DNA of 26,829 nt, from NCBI GenBank assembly GCA_913056285.1, contig CAJXNE010000005.1, positions 1 to 26,829 on the forward strand, in the 5' to 3' direction. The position numbers and the translations under genes are program-made. Source of the stretch: an uncultured Zetaproteobacteria bacterium. GTDB taxonomy: Bacteria > Pseudomonadota > Zetaproteobacteria > Mariprofundales > Mariprofundaceae. Under the pieces are notes generated by a model that was not told where the DNA came from, made no database searches, and saw only the letters and a program-made list of their open reading frames with translations. Every line of letters begins with the position of its first letter. Position 1 is the stretch's first letter. Positions 17,060 through 25,217 of the stretch are shown here, piece after piece.

Positions 17060-17136
17060 CCACCAGTCAGAAGTTTCCAGCCCCGGCCAGGTGGAAAAAA
17101 CATCCCTCCACATGAGGAAAAATCTGCCCCGGAAAT

Positions 17137-17156
17137 ATTACCATCTGAATGGTAAT
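17137..17156. promoter_or_regulatory. Perfect inverted repeat upstream of the sigma-54 promoter, candidate enhancer site
   Basis: ATTACCAT and ATGGTAAT form a perfect 8-bp dyad with a 4-base spacer. Its centre lies about 80 bp upstream of the expected transcription start of the flgF promoter, within the range where NtrC-family activators bind. Flagellar master activators of this class (FlrA, FleQ) activate sigma-54 promoters in many polar-flagellated bacteria. The sequence shows the dyad; the regulator is inferred. It has no T-run suited to termination. Confidence 0.45.
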
Positions 17157-17200
17157 TCTTTAACTATATGATATATATGTTCTTTTTATACACCCGAGAC

Positions 17201-17215
17201 TGGCAGCAATCTTGC
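17201..17215 (+). promoter_or_regulatory. Sigma-54 (RpoN) promoter of the flgF operon
   Basis: The bases TGGCAGCAATCTTGC fit the RpoN consensus (TGGCACG, four bases, TTGC) with the invariant GG and GC at exact spacing. Transcription should start near 17227, about 50 bases before the flgF ATG. No competing sigma-70 or sigma-28 element is evident between here and flgF. The promoter would drive the whole flgF-to-fliW run, because the genes that follow have gaps of at most 12 bp. Confidence 0.8.
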
Positions 17216-17276
17216 GATAGGGTAAGTTGTAACAAACAGCAGGCAAACAATTCAATACGCAAGGGCAGGAGTAGTT

Positions 17277-18020
17277 ATGCAACTTGGTTTCTATATTTCG
17301 GGCGTGGCGGGTCAAATGGCGCAGGGTAAACTGGATAATATCAGTAATAACCTTGCCAATGCGAACACCGTCGGTTATCTGGAAGATCGCGTAGCGTTCT
17401 CTTCTCATTTATCCAATAAAATGGCTGGAGAAGGCGTGCCGAATCAAACTTCTTCAGCATTTCTTTCAATGGATCAGCAATATGTCAGCACGGAGGCTGG
17501 TACGATTCGACATACCGGCAGTAACTTTGATTTCGCTATTCGTGGCGATGCTTATTTTCGTGTCAGAATGAACAATGGTCAGGAGGCGTTGACCCGCGCC
17601 GGCAATTTCAAGATTGATGCAGATGGCAATCTGCTGACCCAGGGCAATCTGGCGGTGCTGGATCAGGGCGGCGCGCCCATCCAGCTTCCTATTGGCAAGG
17701 TCAGCTCCACCGAAAACGGTTCGCTCTATGTCAATGGTCAGCCAGTAGCTGATCTCGGATTATCCATGCTGAAAGATCAACGCCAGATAAGCAAAATGGC
17801 AGGCGTACTTATTACCAGCCCGGCCAATAATATTGCTAAAGCCGATAAGTCAATCTCGGTATTACACGGGTCGCTGGAAGATTCCAATGTCAACTCAATC
17901 AAGGCCATGGCGCAGATGATTGACACCATGCGCGCTTACCAGTCAATGATGAAAATAGTAGAACAATATAACCAACAGGCCGGCCTGCTTAATGACAAGG
18001 TTGGCATGGTTCAGGGATAA
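17277..18020 (+). CDS. flgF: Flagellar proximal rod protein FlgF
   Basis: The 247-residue product is a rod protein of the FlgF/FlgG/FlgE family, exported by the flagellar apparatus. The N-terminal rod motif is degenerate in the first residues (MQLGFYISGVAGQMAQGKLD), then typical (NISNNLANANTVGYLED). A D1-like core follows (GDAYFRVRMNNGQEALTRAG), and the family C-terminal helix is present (MAQMIDTMRAYQSMMKIVEQ at about 214-233). FlgF forms part of the proximal rod that crosses the periplasm. It is the first gene after the sigma-54 promoter, with AGGAG at 17267-17271, 5 bases before the ATG. The genes for flgB, flgC, flgD and flgE are not here and must lie elsewhere. Confidence 0.93.
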   Translation: MQLGFYISGVAGQMAQGKLDNISNNLANANTVGYLEDRVAFSSHLSNKMAGEGVPNQTSSAFLSMDQQYVSTEAGTIRHTGSNFDFAIRGDAYFRVRMNNGQEALTRAGNFKIDADGNLLTQGNLAVLDQGGAPIQLPIGKVSSTENGSLYVNGQPVADLGLSMLKDQRQISKMAGVLITSPANNIAKADKSISVLHGSLEDSNVNSIKAMAQMIDTMRAYQSMMKIVEQYNQQAGLLNDKVGMVQG

Positions 18021-18032
18021 AGGAGTTCGATT

Positions 18033-18821
18033 ATGATGCGATCACTATGGACTGCCGCCACCGGCATGGCAGCGCAAAGTCTCAATGTGGATGTGATATC
18101 CAACAATATTTCCAACGTCAATACGACCGGCTTCAAACGAGGCCGGGCCAATTTTCAGGACCTGATGTATCAACAGATTAAATCACCGGGTTCGGAAGCC
18201 AGCTCAGCCGGCACCCAGGTGCCGACCGGCATCCAGATTGGTCTGGGCGTGAAGGCTGCCAGCGTGGATAGTATATTTTCAGAAGGTAGCTTCCAGCAGA
18301 CTGGCAACCCGCTGGACCTGACCATTCAGGGACGCGGATTTTTCCAGGTTCAGCTTCCCAGTGGTGATACAGCCTACACCCGTGCGGGTAAATTCAGCAT
18401 TGATTCTCAAGGCCAGATTGTCACCCAGAATGGCGACCCGGTTCAACCCGGCATCACTATCCCCAGCGATGCACAGTCGATCCATATCTCTCAGGATGGA
18501 ACCGTTTCAGTTATTCAACCCGCTGGCACGCAGACAGTGGTGGGACAAATTCAGATTGCCGACTTTATTAACCCGGCCGGTCTTACCCATCTGGGTTCCA
18601 ACCTTTTTCAGACCAGCAACGCATCGGGTGAAGCCGTGATTGGCAACCCGTCTGAAAATGGACTGGGATCCGTCGGGCAGGGCATGCTGGAAATGTCCAA
18701 TGTCAGCATGGTGGAAGAGATGGTCAATCTGATTGCCGGCCAGCGGGCTTATGAAATGAATTCCAAAGCGATTAAGGCAGCCGATGAAATGCTGCAGACC
18801 GCCAATAACGTCAGGAGATAA
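18033..18821 (+). CDS. flgG: Flagellar distal rod protein FlgG
   Basis: This 262-residue protein has the usual FlgG length. It begins MRSLWTAATGMAAQSLNVDV after an initial Met, followed by ISNNISNVNTTGFKRGRANF, the standard rod motif. The centre has IQGRGFFQVQLPSGDTAYTR, and the C-terminus ends with the conserved SNVSMVEEMVNLIAGQRAYE helix. FlgG is the distal rod subunit around which the P and L rings assemble. AGGAG at 18021-18025 lies 7 bases before the ATG at 18033, so this start is chosen over the ATG directly after it. The gene follows flgF by 12 bp, the largest gap in the operon. Confidence 0.97.
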   Translation: MMRSLWTAATGMAAQSLNVDVISNNISNVNTTGFKRGRANFQDLMYQQIKSPGSEASSAGTQVPTGIQIGLGVKAASVDSIFSEGSFQQTGNPLDLTIQGRGFFQVQLPSGDTAYTRAGKFSIDSQGQIVTQNGDPVQPGITIPSDAQSIHISQDGTVSVIQPAGTQTVVGQIQIADFINPAGLTHLGSNLFQTSNASGEAVIGNPSENGLGSVGQGMLEMSNVSMVEEMVNLIAGQRAYEMNSKAIKAADEMLQTANNVRR

Positions 18822-18823
18822 CC

Positions 18824-19543
18824 ATGCTTCGCCACCCATGCTTGAAACGATGGATTGAACGACTACTGCTGTGTCTGCTGGCCCTGCTGCCTGCCCTGAG
18901 CTTGCCTGCTAATGCAATGGCAGAGCCGGATACAGCCTTGCAGCGTTCACTCACATCGTTTTTCAAGCATGGCGTGGTGGTGCGTGGTGCATCCGCTGAG
19001 TTGATTCGGGTGGAACGCTGGCCTGCAACCAGTGGCGCAGTACGCTGGTCCCTGCCGATTGCAATGCATGCACATCCAAAACGCTTCTCGCTGATCGCCG
19101 AACAAGGTGGTAAACGATGGTATGTACCGGTACGCGTACACTGGTGGGCTACTGCGATTGTTTTGAATCAGGCCGTTTCGGCACGAACCTTGCTCACACT
19201 GAGTATGTTGAAAAAAACACGTAGCGATATTGCCGGCCATAGCGGCCAGTGGCTCGAACATGCCAACCAACTGGCAGGCATGCGCCTGAACCGACGCATG
19301 GATAAGGGCGAAGTGGTGCTCAGTAATTTTGTCAAACGCCCTCCTCTCATCAAACGCGGCGAACTTGTTCGCATTCTACTCGATATCGGAGGTCTGCATG
19401 TTCGGACGGAAGGGAAAGCATTGCGCACAGCCAACCGTGGCGATCGAATCCTGGTTAAAAATCTACGTAGCCATGAAATCGTTCAGGCCATTGCAGAAGC
19501 CTCCGGCACGGTGCGTATCGTATTAGGGAGAAACGCAGGATGA
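18824..19543 (+). CDS. flgA: P-ring assembly chaperone FlgA
   Basis: The 239-residue product has a signal peptide (basic start, hydrophobic 13-26, cleavage near AMA at 31-33) and a C-terminal SAF-type domain, the usual FlgA layout. Recognisable segments are AVSARTLLTLSMLKK near 115-130, MRLNRRMDKGEVVLSNFVKRPPL near 150-170 (not all contiguous conservation) and GDRILVKNLRSHEIVQAIAE near 208-227. FlgA is a periplasmic chaperone for FlgI. In many bacteria flgA is apart from the rod genes; here it lies between flgG and flgH. AGGAG in the flgG end serves as ribosome binding site, and the stop overlaps flgH by 4 bp. Confidence 0.9.
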   Translation: MLRHPCLKRWIERLLLCLLALLPALSLPANAMAEPDTALQRSLTSFFKHGVVVRGASAELIRVERWPATSGAVRWSLPIAMHAHPKRFSLIAEQGGKRWYVPVRVHWWATAIVLNQAVSARTLLTLSMLKKTRSDIAGHSGQWLEHANQLAGMRLNRRMDKGEVVLSNFVKRPPLIKRGELVRILLDIGGLHVRTEGKALRTANRGDRILVKNLRSHEIVQAIAEASGTVRIVLGRNAG

Positions 19544-20235
19544 ACGCCCAAAGCATTGCCTGCCTGCTGCTGCTGGCCAGTATTTCCATCACCGGCTGTA
19601 TGCCCCGGGCAGACAAAGCCGCCAATGAACTACAGAAACAGAAAGTAGAAAAGGCACTGACTACGCCGATTCCTGATACTTCCGACAGCGGCTCGCTATG
19701 GGCCAATGGCGGCTCAGGATTACTGTCCGACGCCAAAGCAGCCAAGGTTGGTGATCTGGTTACTGTGCTGGTCTCGGAAAATGCCAAAGCGACCCGCTCG
19801 CTGGGCAGCAACCAAAGCAAATCATCCGACCGGAAATCAGGATTTACCGCCAATCTCAAATACGGCGGTTCACTGGGCAATGCCGATGTGAATCCATCAG
19901 GCGATATCGGCATGACCAATTCGAAAACTTTTAAAGGTGCCGGTTCTACCAATAACTCGGATACATTAACTGCCAGCGTCACCTCGGTAGTGATGCACGT
20001 CTACCCTAACGGTAATATGCGTATCGCTGGAAAGCGACTGCTCAATGTGAATCACGAACCGCAGGAAATCACCTTCACAGGCGTTATTCGCCCCATTGAT
20101 ATCGCTGCAAATAATACTATTTCATCATCAAAAGTGGCTCAGGCTTACATCAGTTATGGCGGCACAGGCACACTGGCAACCGTCGCCCATGAAGGATGGT
20201 TATCACAAACACTGGATCAGGTATGGCCATTTTAA
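19540..20235 (+). CDS. flgH: Flagellar L-ring lipoprotein FlgH
   Basis: This 231-residue protein is the subunit of the L ring in the outer membrane. It has a lipoprotein signal with lipobox ITGC, so Cys20 should be lipidated. The family features are GSLWANGGSGLLSDAKAAKVGD at about 48-69, with the following TVLVSENAKATRS, and the C-terminal GVIRPIDIAANNTISSSKVA and GWLSQTLDQVWPF ending. The start overlaps the flgA stop in an ATGA quartet. Its presence confirms an outer membrane. The last 13 bp overlap the flgI start. Confidence 0.97.
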   Translation: MNAQSIACLLLLASISITGCMPRADKAANELQKQKVEKALTTPIPDTSDSGSLWANGGSGLLSDAKAAKVGDLVTVLVSENAKATRSLGSNQSKSSDRKSGFTANLKYGGSLGNADVNPSGDIGMTNSKTFKGAGSTNNSDTLTASVTSVVMHVYPNGNMRIAGKRLLNVNHEPQEITFTGVIRPIDIAANNTISSSKVAQAYISYGGTGTLATVAHEGWLSQTLDQVWPF

Positions 20236-21338
20236 GTTTACTCACCCGACTTACCCTGCTGCTGGCTCTGGTTGTATGTTTTTCACCCATGCAAACTCAG
20301 GCCGAACGTATCAAGGATCTGACTAATATCGAAGGCGTACGCGGTAATGCACTCATCGGTTACGGTTTGGTTGTAGGCCTGAATGGCACCGGCGACTCCG
20401 CCACCTCATCGCCATATACCGTCAGTAGCATCACAGCGCTGCTTGAACGGCTCGGCGTGAATGTGCGGGCTGATATCAGTAAAATGAAACCGAAAAACAT
20501 CGCAGCCGTCATGGTCACGGCCGAACTTGCTGCTTTCGCGCGACCCGGCGCCCAACTGGATGTTACTGTCTCCAGTATTGGCGATGCCAAGAGCCTGCGC
20601 GGTGGCACGCTGTTGGTCACGCCGTTATTGGGCGGTGATGGCCGCCCCTATGCCGTTGCTCAGGGCGGCGTTTCCATCGGCGGTTTTGCCATAAGCGGCA
20701 AAGGCGCAAGCACAACCAAGGGTCACCCTACTGCCGGTCGTATTCCCAATGGCGCACGGGTGGAAAAAGCTGCCCCGCGCGGTCTGGCCTCTGATCAGGA
20801 TCATGTTACCCTGACACTGCGCAACCCCGACTTCACTACAGCCGGTAATATACAAAACGCCATCAATGCCAAACTCGGCAAGGGTATGGCGCAGGCTATC
20901 GATGCCGGCACAGTGCAAGTCTGGAACCCTGAAAGCAACGCCATCGCCCTGATCGGCAAAATCGAGCAAATAGACGTGGCGATTGATCACCCGGCGGTTG
21001 TGATAGTCGATGAACGTACCGGCACCATTGTGATGGGTCAGGAAGTGCGCATTGATACGGTTGCTGTCGCGCACGGTAACATCACCGTCAGCGTTAGCGA
21101 AAATCCTCAGGTTTCCCAGCCCAATGCTTTTGCATCCGGAAAAACAACGACAGTGGATCGTTCCAGTGTTAATGTAAAGGAAGATGATGCCAAGCTGGTG
21201 GTGCTACCCAAACAGGTATCATTATCCGAGTTGGTCAGCGCACTCAATGCAGTCGGCGCTACACCGAGCGATTTGATGGCCGTGTTGCAGGCCATTAAAG
21301 CTGCCGGTGCGCTGCATGCCGAGTTGAGGACAATGTAA
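20223..21338 (+). CDS. flgI: Flagellar P-ring protein FlgI
   Basis: FlgI forms the periplasmic P ring around the rod. From the ATG at 20223 the product has 371 residues, close to the family norm, and begins directly with a signal peptide (MAILSLLTRLTLLLALVVCF, cleavage near TQA at 25-27). The mature start ERIKDLTNIEGVRGNALIGY is characteristic, as is GLVVGLNGTGDS. An ATG at 20196 would add nine residues before the signal peptide and has no properly spaced ribosome binding site, so it is not used. The gene overlaps flgH by 13 bp and shares its last base with the flgJ start (TAATG). Confidence 0.97.
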   Translation: MAILSLLTRLTLLLALVVCFSPMQTQAERIKDLTNIEGVRGNALIGYGLVVGLNGTGDSATSSPYTVSSITALLERLGVNVRADISKMKPKNIAAVMVTAELAAFARPGAQLDVTVSSIGDAKSLRGGTLLVTPLLGGDGRPYAVAQGGVSIGGFAISGKGASTTKGHPTAGRIPNGARVEKAAPRGLASDQDHVTLTLRNPDFTTAGNIQNAINAKLGKGMAQAIDAGTVQVWNPESNAIALIGKIEQIDVAIDHPAVVIVDERTGTIVMGQEVRIDTVAVAHGNITVSVSENPQVSQPNAFASGKTTTVDRSSVNVKEDDAKLVVLPKQVSLSELVSALNAVGATPSDLMAVLQAIKAAGALHAELRTM

Positions 21339-21877
21339 TGCGTGATCTGGTCGAATCCGTTATTGATGGCATCCTGCAACATGAAAAGATGCAGCAACAT
21401 GCTGCCAATCAGAAAAAGCACCGCGCCATCACCAAATCACGTCCGGTGCACACACAACCCATTAACCAGACCCGGCTGCATGCAACCGGTCCGCAAACTT
21501 CAGTTTCCCACAAAGACAGAGATCCGGCTTTATGGAAGGTCAGCCGACAATTTGAAGCGATCTTTGTGCAGCAAATGATGTCGGAGATGCGTAAAACCGT
21601 ACATAAATCCGATTTCATACCGAGTGGGTTTGCCGAGGATATACATGGTTCCATGATGGATGAGGCCATTTCCCAGGCCAGCGTCAGACACCATAGTTTC
21701 GGCATTGCCGATAATATTTATCGCCAATTGGAAGCATTGCAATCTCGCTCAGGCCAGACGGGTTCAAAGCAGCCTGGCCCCATCCAAACCGAATCCATTC
21801 AAGCAATTTCGAATTCTGCCGATACATTACAAATGAAGCACGATATCACGCTGGAGGCAATCAAACATGCGAATTAA
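21338..21877 (+). CDS. flgJ: Single-domain FlgJ rod-binding protein (no muramidase domain)
   Basis: The product has 179 residues. The conserved rod-binding FlgJ domain lies at about 64-132, with SRQFEAIFVQQMMSEMRKTV at 69-88 and GSMMDEAISQASVRHHSFGI at 104-123. A polar, low-conservation segment precedes it, and a Gln/Ser-rich tail follows. The C-terminal glucosaminidase domain of enteric FlgJ is absent, as in many alpha-, delta- and epsilon-type lineages. The enzyme that opens peptidoglycan for the rod must therefore be encoded elsewhere. The start overlaps the flgI stop by one base and the end overlaps flgM by 11 bp, so there is no sign of truncation. Confidence 0.9.
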   Translation: MRDLVESVIDGILQHEKMQQHAANQKKHRAITKSRPVHTQPINQTRLHATGPQTSVSHKDRDPALWKVSRQFEAIFVQQMMSEMRKTVHKSDFIPSGFAEDIHGSMMDEAISQASVRHHSFGIADNIYRQLEALQSRSGQTGSKQPGPIQTESIQAISNSADTLQMKHDITLEAIKHAN

Positions 21878-22157
21878 CCGCTCAAGTGGGCCGGCAGGCA
21901 TGAAGAAATCCGGCAACGCATCCAAAGGCAAAGGCAAAGCCGGCAGTGCAGGCAGAGGCGGCGACTCGATTAAAGTCACCGATGCAGCCTCGCTACGCGA
22001 AAAGGCGATGGTCATGCTCGGCGATATGTCGGCTGTACGCATGGATCGCATTGAAGAAATCCGCGATGCACTGGAAAGCGGTAGTTTCAAATCAGACAGC
22101 AGAAAAGTCGCATCCAGGATTGTAAATAATGCGCTGGCGGAACACCCATGGTCTTAA
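21867..22157 (+). CDS. flgM: Anti-sigma-28 factor FlgM
   Basis: This 96-residue protein has a Gly/Lys/Ser-rich, probably disordered N-terminal half and a C-terminal FlgM domain (about 37-92, including RMDRIEEIRDALESGSFKSD and VASRIVNNALAEH). FlgM binds and blocks the flagellar sigma factor FliA until hook completion allows its export. The gene is embedded between flgJ and flgN and overlaps both (11 and 10 bp), so it should be made together with late rod and hook genes from the sigma-54 promoter. No convincing sigma-28 promoter was found in front of it. Confidence 0.88.
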   Translation: MRINRSSGPAGMKKSGNASKGKGKAGSAGRGGDSIKVTDAASLREKAMVMLGDMSAVRMDRIEEIRDALESGSFKSDSRKVASRIVNNALAEHPWS

Positions 22158-22606
22158 ATCAGTCATCCGGTGCGATCATGCCATCACTGCGCAGTTTGCT
22201 GGAGCAAATGGACGCCTGCGCACAGGATCTGGAAGCGATTACGCAACGGGAATATGAGGCCATCCGCAGCCTGGATGGCGAACAGATTCTCCAGGCCAGC
22301 CAGCAACGCATTATCACGCACCAATATCTCGGAGAGCTGGAGCAGCAGATGCGACAATTGTTGGCGCAACATCAGGTTTCCAGCCAGTTACCTATATCCG
22401 CCGTGATTGATATGTATGCTGATGATCAGACAACAGCACTTCAGGCGCTACGCAGGAACCTGCATGAGCGCATGCTAAAGATCGATCAGAAGAGTCAGGA
22501 AAATCGTATGCGCCTGCATGCCGCTTACAGCGTTTCCTCCACGATACTCCAACAGCTCGGCTTATCCCCGGCGCAGCAAACGTATAACCGCAGGTCAGCA
22601 GTATGA
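22148..22606 (+). CDS. flgN: Flagellar export chaperone FlgN
   Basis: The 152-residue, highly helical, Gln-rich protein lies between flgM and flgK, the standard position for FlgN, the export chaperone of FlgK and FlgL. The pattern LRSLLEQMDACAQDLEAITQ at about 14-33 followed by REYEAIRSLDGEQI fits the family. FlgN sequences are poorly conserved, so the call rests on context, length and helical character. The ATG at 22148 overlaps flgM by 10 bp; an ATG at 22178 is an alternative. The stop overlaps the flgK start by 4 bp. Confidence 0.82.
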   Translation: MVLNQSSGAIMPSLRSLLEQMDACAQDLEAITQREYEAIRSLDGEQILQASQQRIITHQYLGELEQQMRQLLAQHQVSSQLPISAVIDMYADDQTTALQALRRNLHERMLKIDQKSQENRMRLHAAYSVSSTILQQLGLSPAQQTYNRRSAV

Positions 22607-24333
22607 TCTCCGATAGCCTCAATATCGCCGCCAGCAGCCTGAAAACACAGCAACGGGCTCTGGATGTGGTGTCGCACAATATCGCCAACGTCAATACACC
22701 CGGATATTCCCGGCAAAGTGCGGATCTTGCCACCCTCTCATCGGAAAAAATTGCCGGTCTGAATCTCGGGCGTGGCGTTGATATTGTAAATGTACGTCGC
22801 CTTGTCGATCCGATTATCAATCAAGCCATACTGAATAACGGTTCGCAACTCTCCTACTGGGACACAACCCAGAAAGGGCTTCAGGCCGTCGAAAATGTAT
22901 TCGGCAGCCTGCAAAGCACAGGGCTAGCCGCCGCGCTGGATGGCTTTTTTACATCATGGAAGCAATTGGCGAATAACCCCCAGGATAATGGACAAAAGGT
23001 GAATGTGAGAGCCAAAAGCTCGGCGCTGATCGATAATCTGAATAATATGAGTCAACAGATCCGTTCCGAGCAGACCAATACTGATGCCAATATCAATCAG
23101 TCCATCACTCGCGCCAACCAGATTCTGGATAATATCGCCTCCTTGACCACGCAGATCCAGCGCTCGGAAGCAGGCAACAAGGGTATTGTCGGACAGGCTA
23201 ATGACCTGCGTGACCAGCGCGATCAGGCCGTACGCGACCTTGCCAAGATAATTCCGGTTCAGGAAGTTCAGACATCGGGCGGTTCGTTAATGCTGCAAAC
23301 CCTCAATGGCGATCTGCTGGTGCAGGATAACACTGCCCGTCATCTGGCGCGCGGCTCTGGCGGTACCGGTAATTTTGCCAATATTGTTATTCAGGGCAGC
23401 AATACGACAATCGACAATGCCCTGCAAGGCGGCGTTATCGGCGGCATGATTAACCTACGTGATAACAAGCTAAGCAGTTATATCCAGCAGATGGACAGTA
23501 TCGCCGCCAATCTGATTTTTTCAGTCAATCAGGTGCATGCAAGCGGCGCATCGACCAAGCACGCCACCGCCCTCACTGCCGGCCAGAGCTCCAATGCAGC
23601 ACTGGCTCTGAATGATGCGACCCAGACAGCGCCATTTGCCGCCCAAATCAAGAGCGGCAGTTTCAAGCTGCACGTATATGATAACACAGGCACACCCACG
23701 CCCGCCGGTGGCGCCACGATTTCAGTCACTGCAGGCGTCACCACCATGAATGACATCGCCACGGCCATCAATGCCATCACCGGCGTGTCAGCCTCTGTCA
23801 ATGCCTCCGGACAATTAAATATCACGGCCGCAACCGGCAACACCTTCAGCCTGTCGAGTGACAGCAGCAATATGCTGGCTGCGTATGAAATCAACAGCTT
23901 TTTTCAAGGCAACAATGCCGGTTCTATTGCACTGGCATCAGCCATTCAGTCCGATGCCGGTGCCATTAACACGGGGCAGGTCGATCCGGCCACGTCGACG
24001 ATTAACCTGGGCGACAACAGCGCCGCACTGGCTATCCTGGGCTTGCAGAATGCAGCCCTGAGTGTGGACGGCACTACCACCGCCAGCCTGCATGATCGCA
24101 CAACCTCAATATCAACCCAGTATGGCACGGATACTGCCGCATCCGTCCAGCAAAAAGATTATCGTAGCGTTGAATCCGACTCACTGAAAAACCAGAGGCA
24201 GGCGGTATCCGGGGTTAATGTCGATGAAGAGCTTGTCAGTATGATTAAATTTCAGCGAGCTTACGAATCATCTGCCAAAGTCATCACCACCACCAACCAG
24301 ATGCTCGACTCGCTAATGGGGCTAATCCGATGA
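22603..24333 (+). CDS. flgK: Flagellar hook-associated protein FlgK (HAP1)
   Basis: This 576-residue protein forms the first hook-filament junction layer. Its N-terminus has the rod/hook family motif (SLKTQQRALDVVSHNIANVN, TPGYSRQSADLATL), and the C-terminus has the matching helix (NVDEELVSMIKFQRAYESSA). The middle (about 310-450) is rich in Ala, Thr and Ser and contains a flagellin-like beta module (GGATISVTAGVTTMNDIATA). The length is within the family range. It overlaps flgN and flgL by 4 bp each in ATGA quartets. Confidence 0.97.
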   Translation: MISDSLNIAASSLKTQQRALDVVSHNIANVNTPGYSRQSADLATLSSEKIAGLNLGRGVDIVNVRRLVDPIINQAILNNGSQLSYWDTTQKGLQAVENVFGSLQSTGLAAALDGFFTSWKQLANNPQDNGQKVNVRAKSSALIDNLNNMSQQIRSEQTNTDANINQSITRANQILDNIASLTTQIQRSEAGNKGIVGQANDLRDQRDQAVRDLAKIIPVQEVQTSGGSLMLQTLNGDLLVQDNTARHLARGSGGTGNFANIVIQGSNTTIDNALQGGVIGGMINLRDNKLSSYIQQMDSIAANLIFSVNQVHASGASTKHATALTAGQSSNAALALNDATQTAPFAAQIKSGSFKLHVYDNTGTPTPAGGATISVTAGVTTMNDIATAINAITGVSASVNASGQLNITAATGNTFSLSSDSSNMLAAYEINSFFQGNNAGSIALASAIQSDAGAINTGQVDPATSTINLGDNSAALAILGLQNAALSVDGTTTASLHDRTTSISTQYGTDTAASVQQKDYRSVESDSLKNQRQAVSGVNVDEELVSMIKFQRAYESSAKVITTTNQMLDSLMGLIR

Positions 24334-25211
24334 GAATTTCTACCAGCATGATTTATAACAATTTACTCTCAGGCATTCGCAATCAGCAAACGATACAGAA
24401 CGACGGCAACGCCAAAATCGCTTCGGGCACCCGCTTCCAGACGCCGGCCCAGTCCGGCCTGGATTACAAGGTGTCTCTGGATATCCGTCATGCCCAGAGT
24501 GCGACACAGAACAGTATTGATGCCAGCAAGACGGTTGAATCCCGTTTGAATATCAGCCAGACCCTGCTGAATAATATGGGCAATATTCTTAAACGCGCCC
24601 AAACGCTGGCTGTACAACAGTCTGCAGGTCAACTTGGCGCCAGCGAACGACAAGCCGCCCTGCAGGAAATGAATCAGCTTGCAAATCAATTTCTTTCCGA
24701 TGCCAACCAGACATGGCAAGGGCAATCCCTGTTTGCAGGCACCGCAGTAGATAAACCGGCATTCACGGATGATGGGACCGGCAATATCAGCTACACCGGC
24801 AGTAATCAGGACCGCATTGTTTCAATCAGCGAGCATCAACAGGTGGTCAGTAATATTCGAGGTGATAGTGCAGCATTCTCTGCCGCCTTCACAGCCATGA
24901 AGGACTTTAAAACCGCGTTACAAAACAATAATCAAACAGCCATTTCCGCCGCGCTTGGCGCACTGAACAGCGCCGGCGATGGCGTCATTAACTTAACCAG
25001 TGATGCCGGCGCCCGGCTCAGCGCGATGCAGTTTACCAGAACATCTTTTGAGGATATGAAAACCAATCTGGCCAAACGGCTCAACGCCCATGAAGCCGCA
25101 GATATCCCCGCTGTGGTGGCTCAGATGCAGCAATCCAGTATCGCACTGCAAGCAGCATACAACCAGATTGCCCAACTCAAATCCCTCAGCCTGACCAACT
25201 ACCTCAGGTAA
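24330..25211 (+). CDS. flgL: Flagellar hook-associated protein FlgL (HAP3)
   Basis: FlgL is the second junction protein between hook and filament and is related to flagellin. The 293-residue product starts MRISTSMIYNNLLSGIRNQQ, has a coiled-coil N-terminal segment (with KTVESRLNISQTLLNNMGNI at about 69-88), a short central domain and a C-terminal coil (VVAQMQQSSIALQAAYNQIA at about 265-284). The length is close to the family norm of about 300. The ATG overlaps the flgK stop by 4 bp. csrA follows after 6 bp. Confidence 0.95.
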   Translation: MRISTSMIYNNLLSGIRNQQTIQNDGNAKIASGTRFQTPAQSGLDYKVSLDIRHAQSATQNSIDASKTVESRLNISQTLLNNMGNILKRAQTLAVQQSAGQLGASERQAALQEMNQLANQFLSDANQTWQGQSLFAGTAVDKPAFTDDGTGNISYTGSNQDRIVSISEHQQVVSNIRGDSAAFSAAFTAMKDFKTALQNNNQTAISAALGALNSAGDGVINLTSDAGARLSAMQFTRTSFEDMKTNLAKRLNAHEAADIPAVVAQMQQSSIALQAAYNQIAQLKSLSLTNYLR

Positions 25212-25217
25212 ACCACC

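Larger units (their letters stand above)
16952..17276. other. Divergent intergenic region between the small-protein genes and the flagellar operon
   Basis: This 325-bp region should contain promoters in both directions. On the plus strand it holds a near-consensus sigma-54 element and an upstream inverted repeat (listed separately). On the minus strand a possible sigma-70 promoter lies at 17032-17059. A weak dyad, TTTCCA/TGGAAA, spans 17074-17097. The stretch at 17161-17180 is very AT-rich, which could help DNA bending between an enhancer site and the sigma-54 promoter. No coding sequence or RNA gene was recognised. Confidence 0.7.

Noticed and set aside
17074..17097. TTTCCA/TGGAAA dyad in the divergent intergenic region
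   Set aside because: Only six bases pair, with a poorly matched GC-rich centre. It is too weak to call an operator or terminator.
17160..17408. 82-codon minus-strand frame crossing the sigma-54 promoter and flgF start
   Set aside because: It runs opposite the flgF N-terminus and the promoter, lacks a ribosome binding site and shows no known motif.
21707..21714. GCCGATAA, a perfect sigma-28 -10 hexamer region upstream of flgM
   Set aside because: The bases 15 positions upstream are ACAC, not TAAA, and the match lies inside conserved flgJ codons. It is unlikely to be a promoter on its own.
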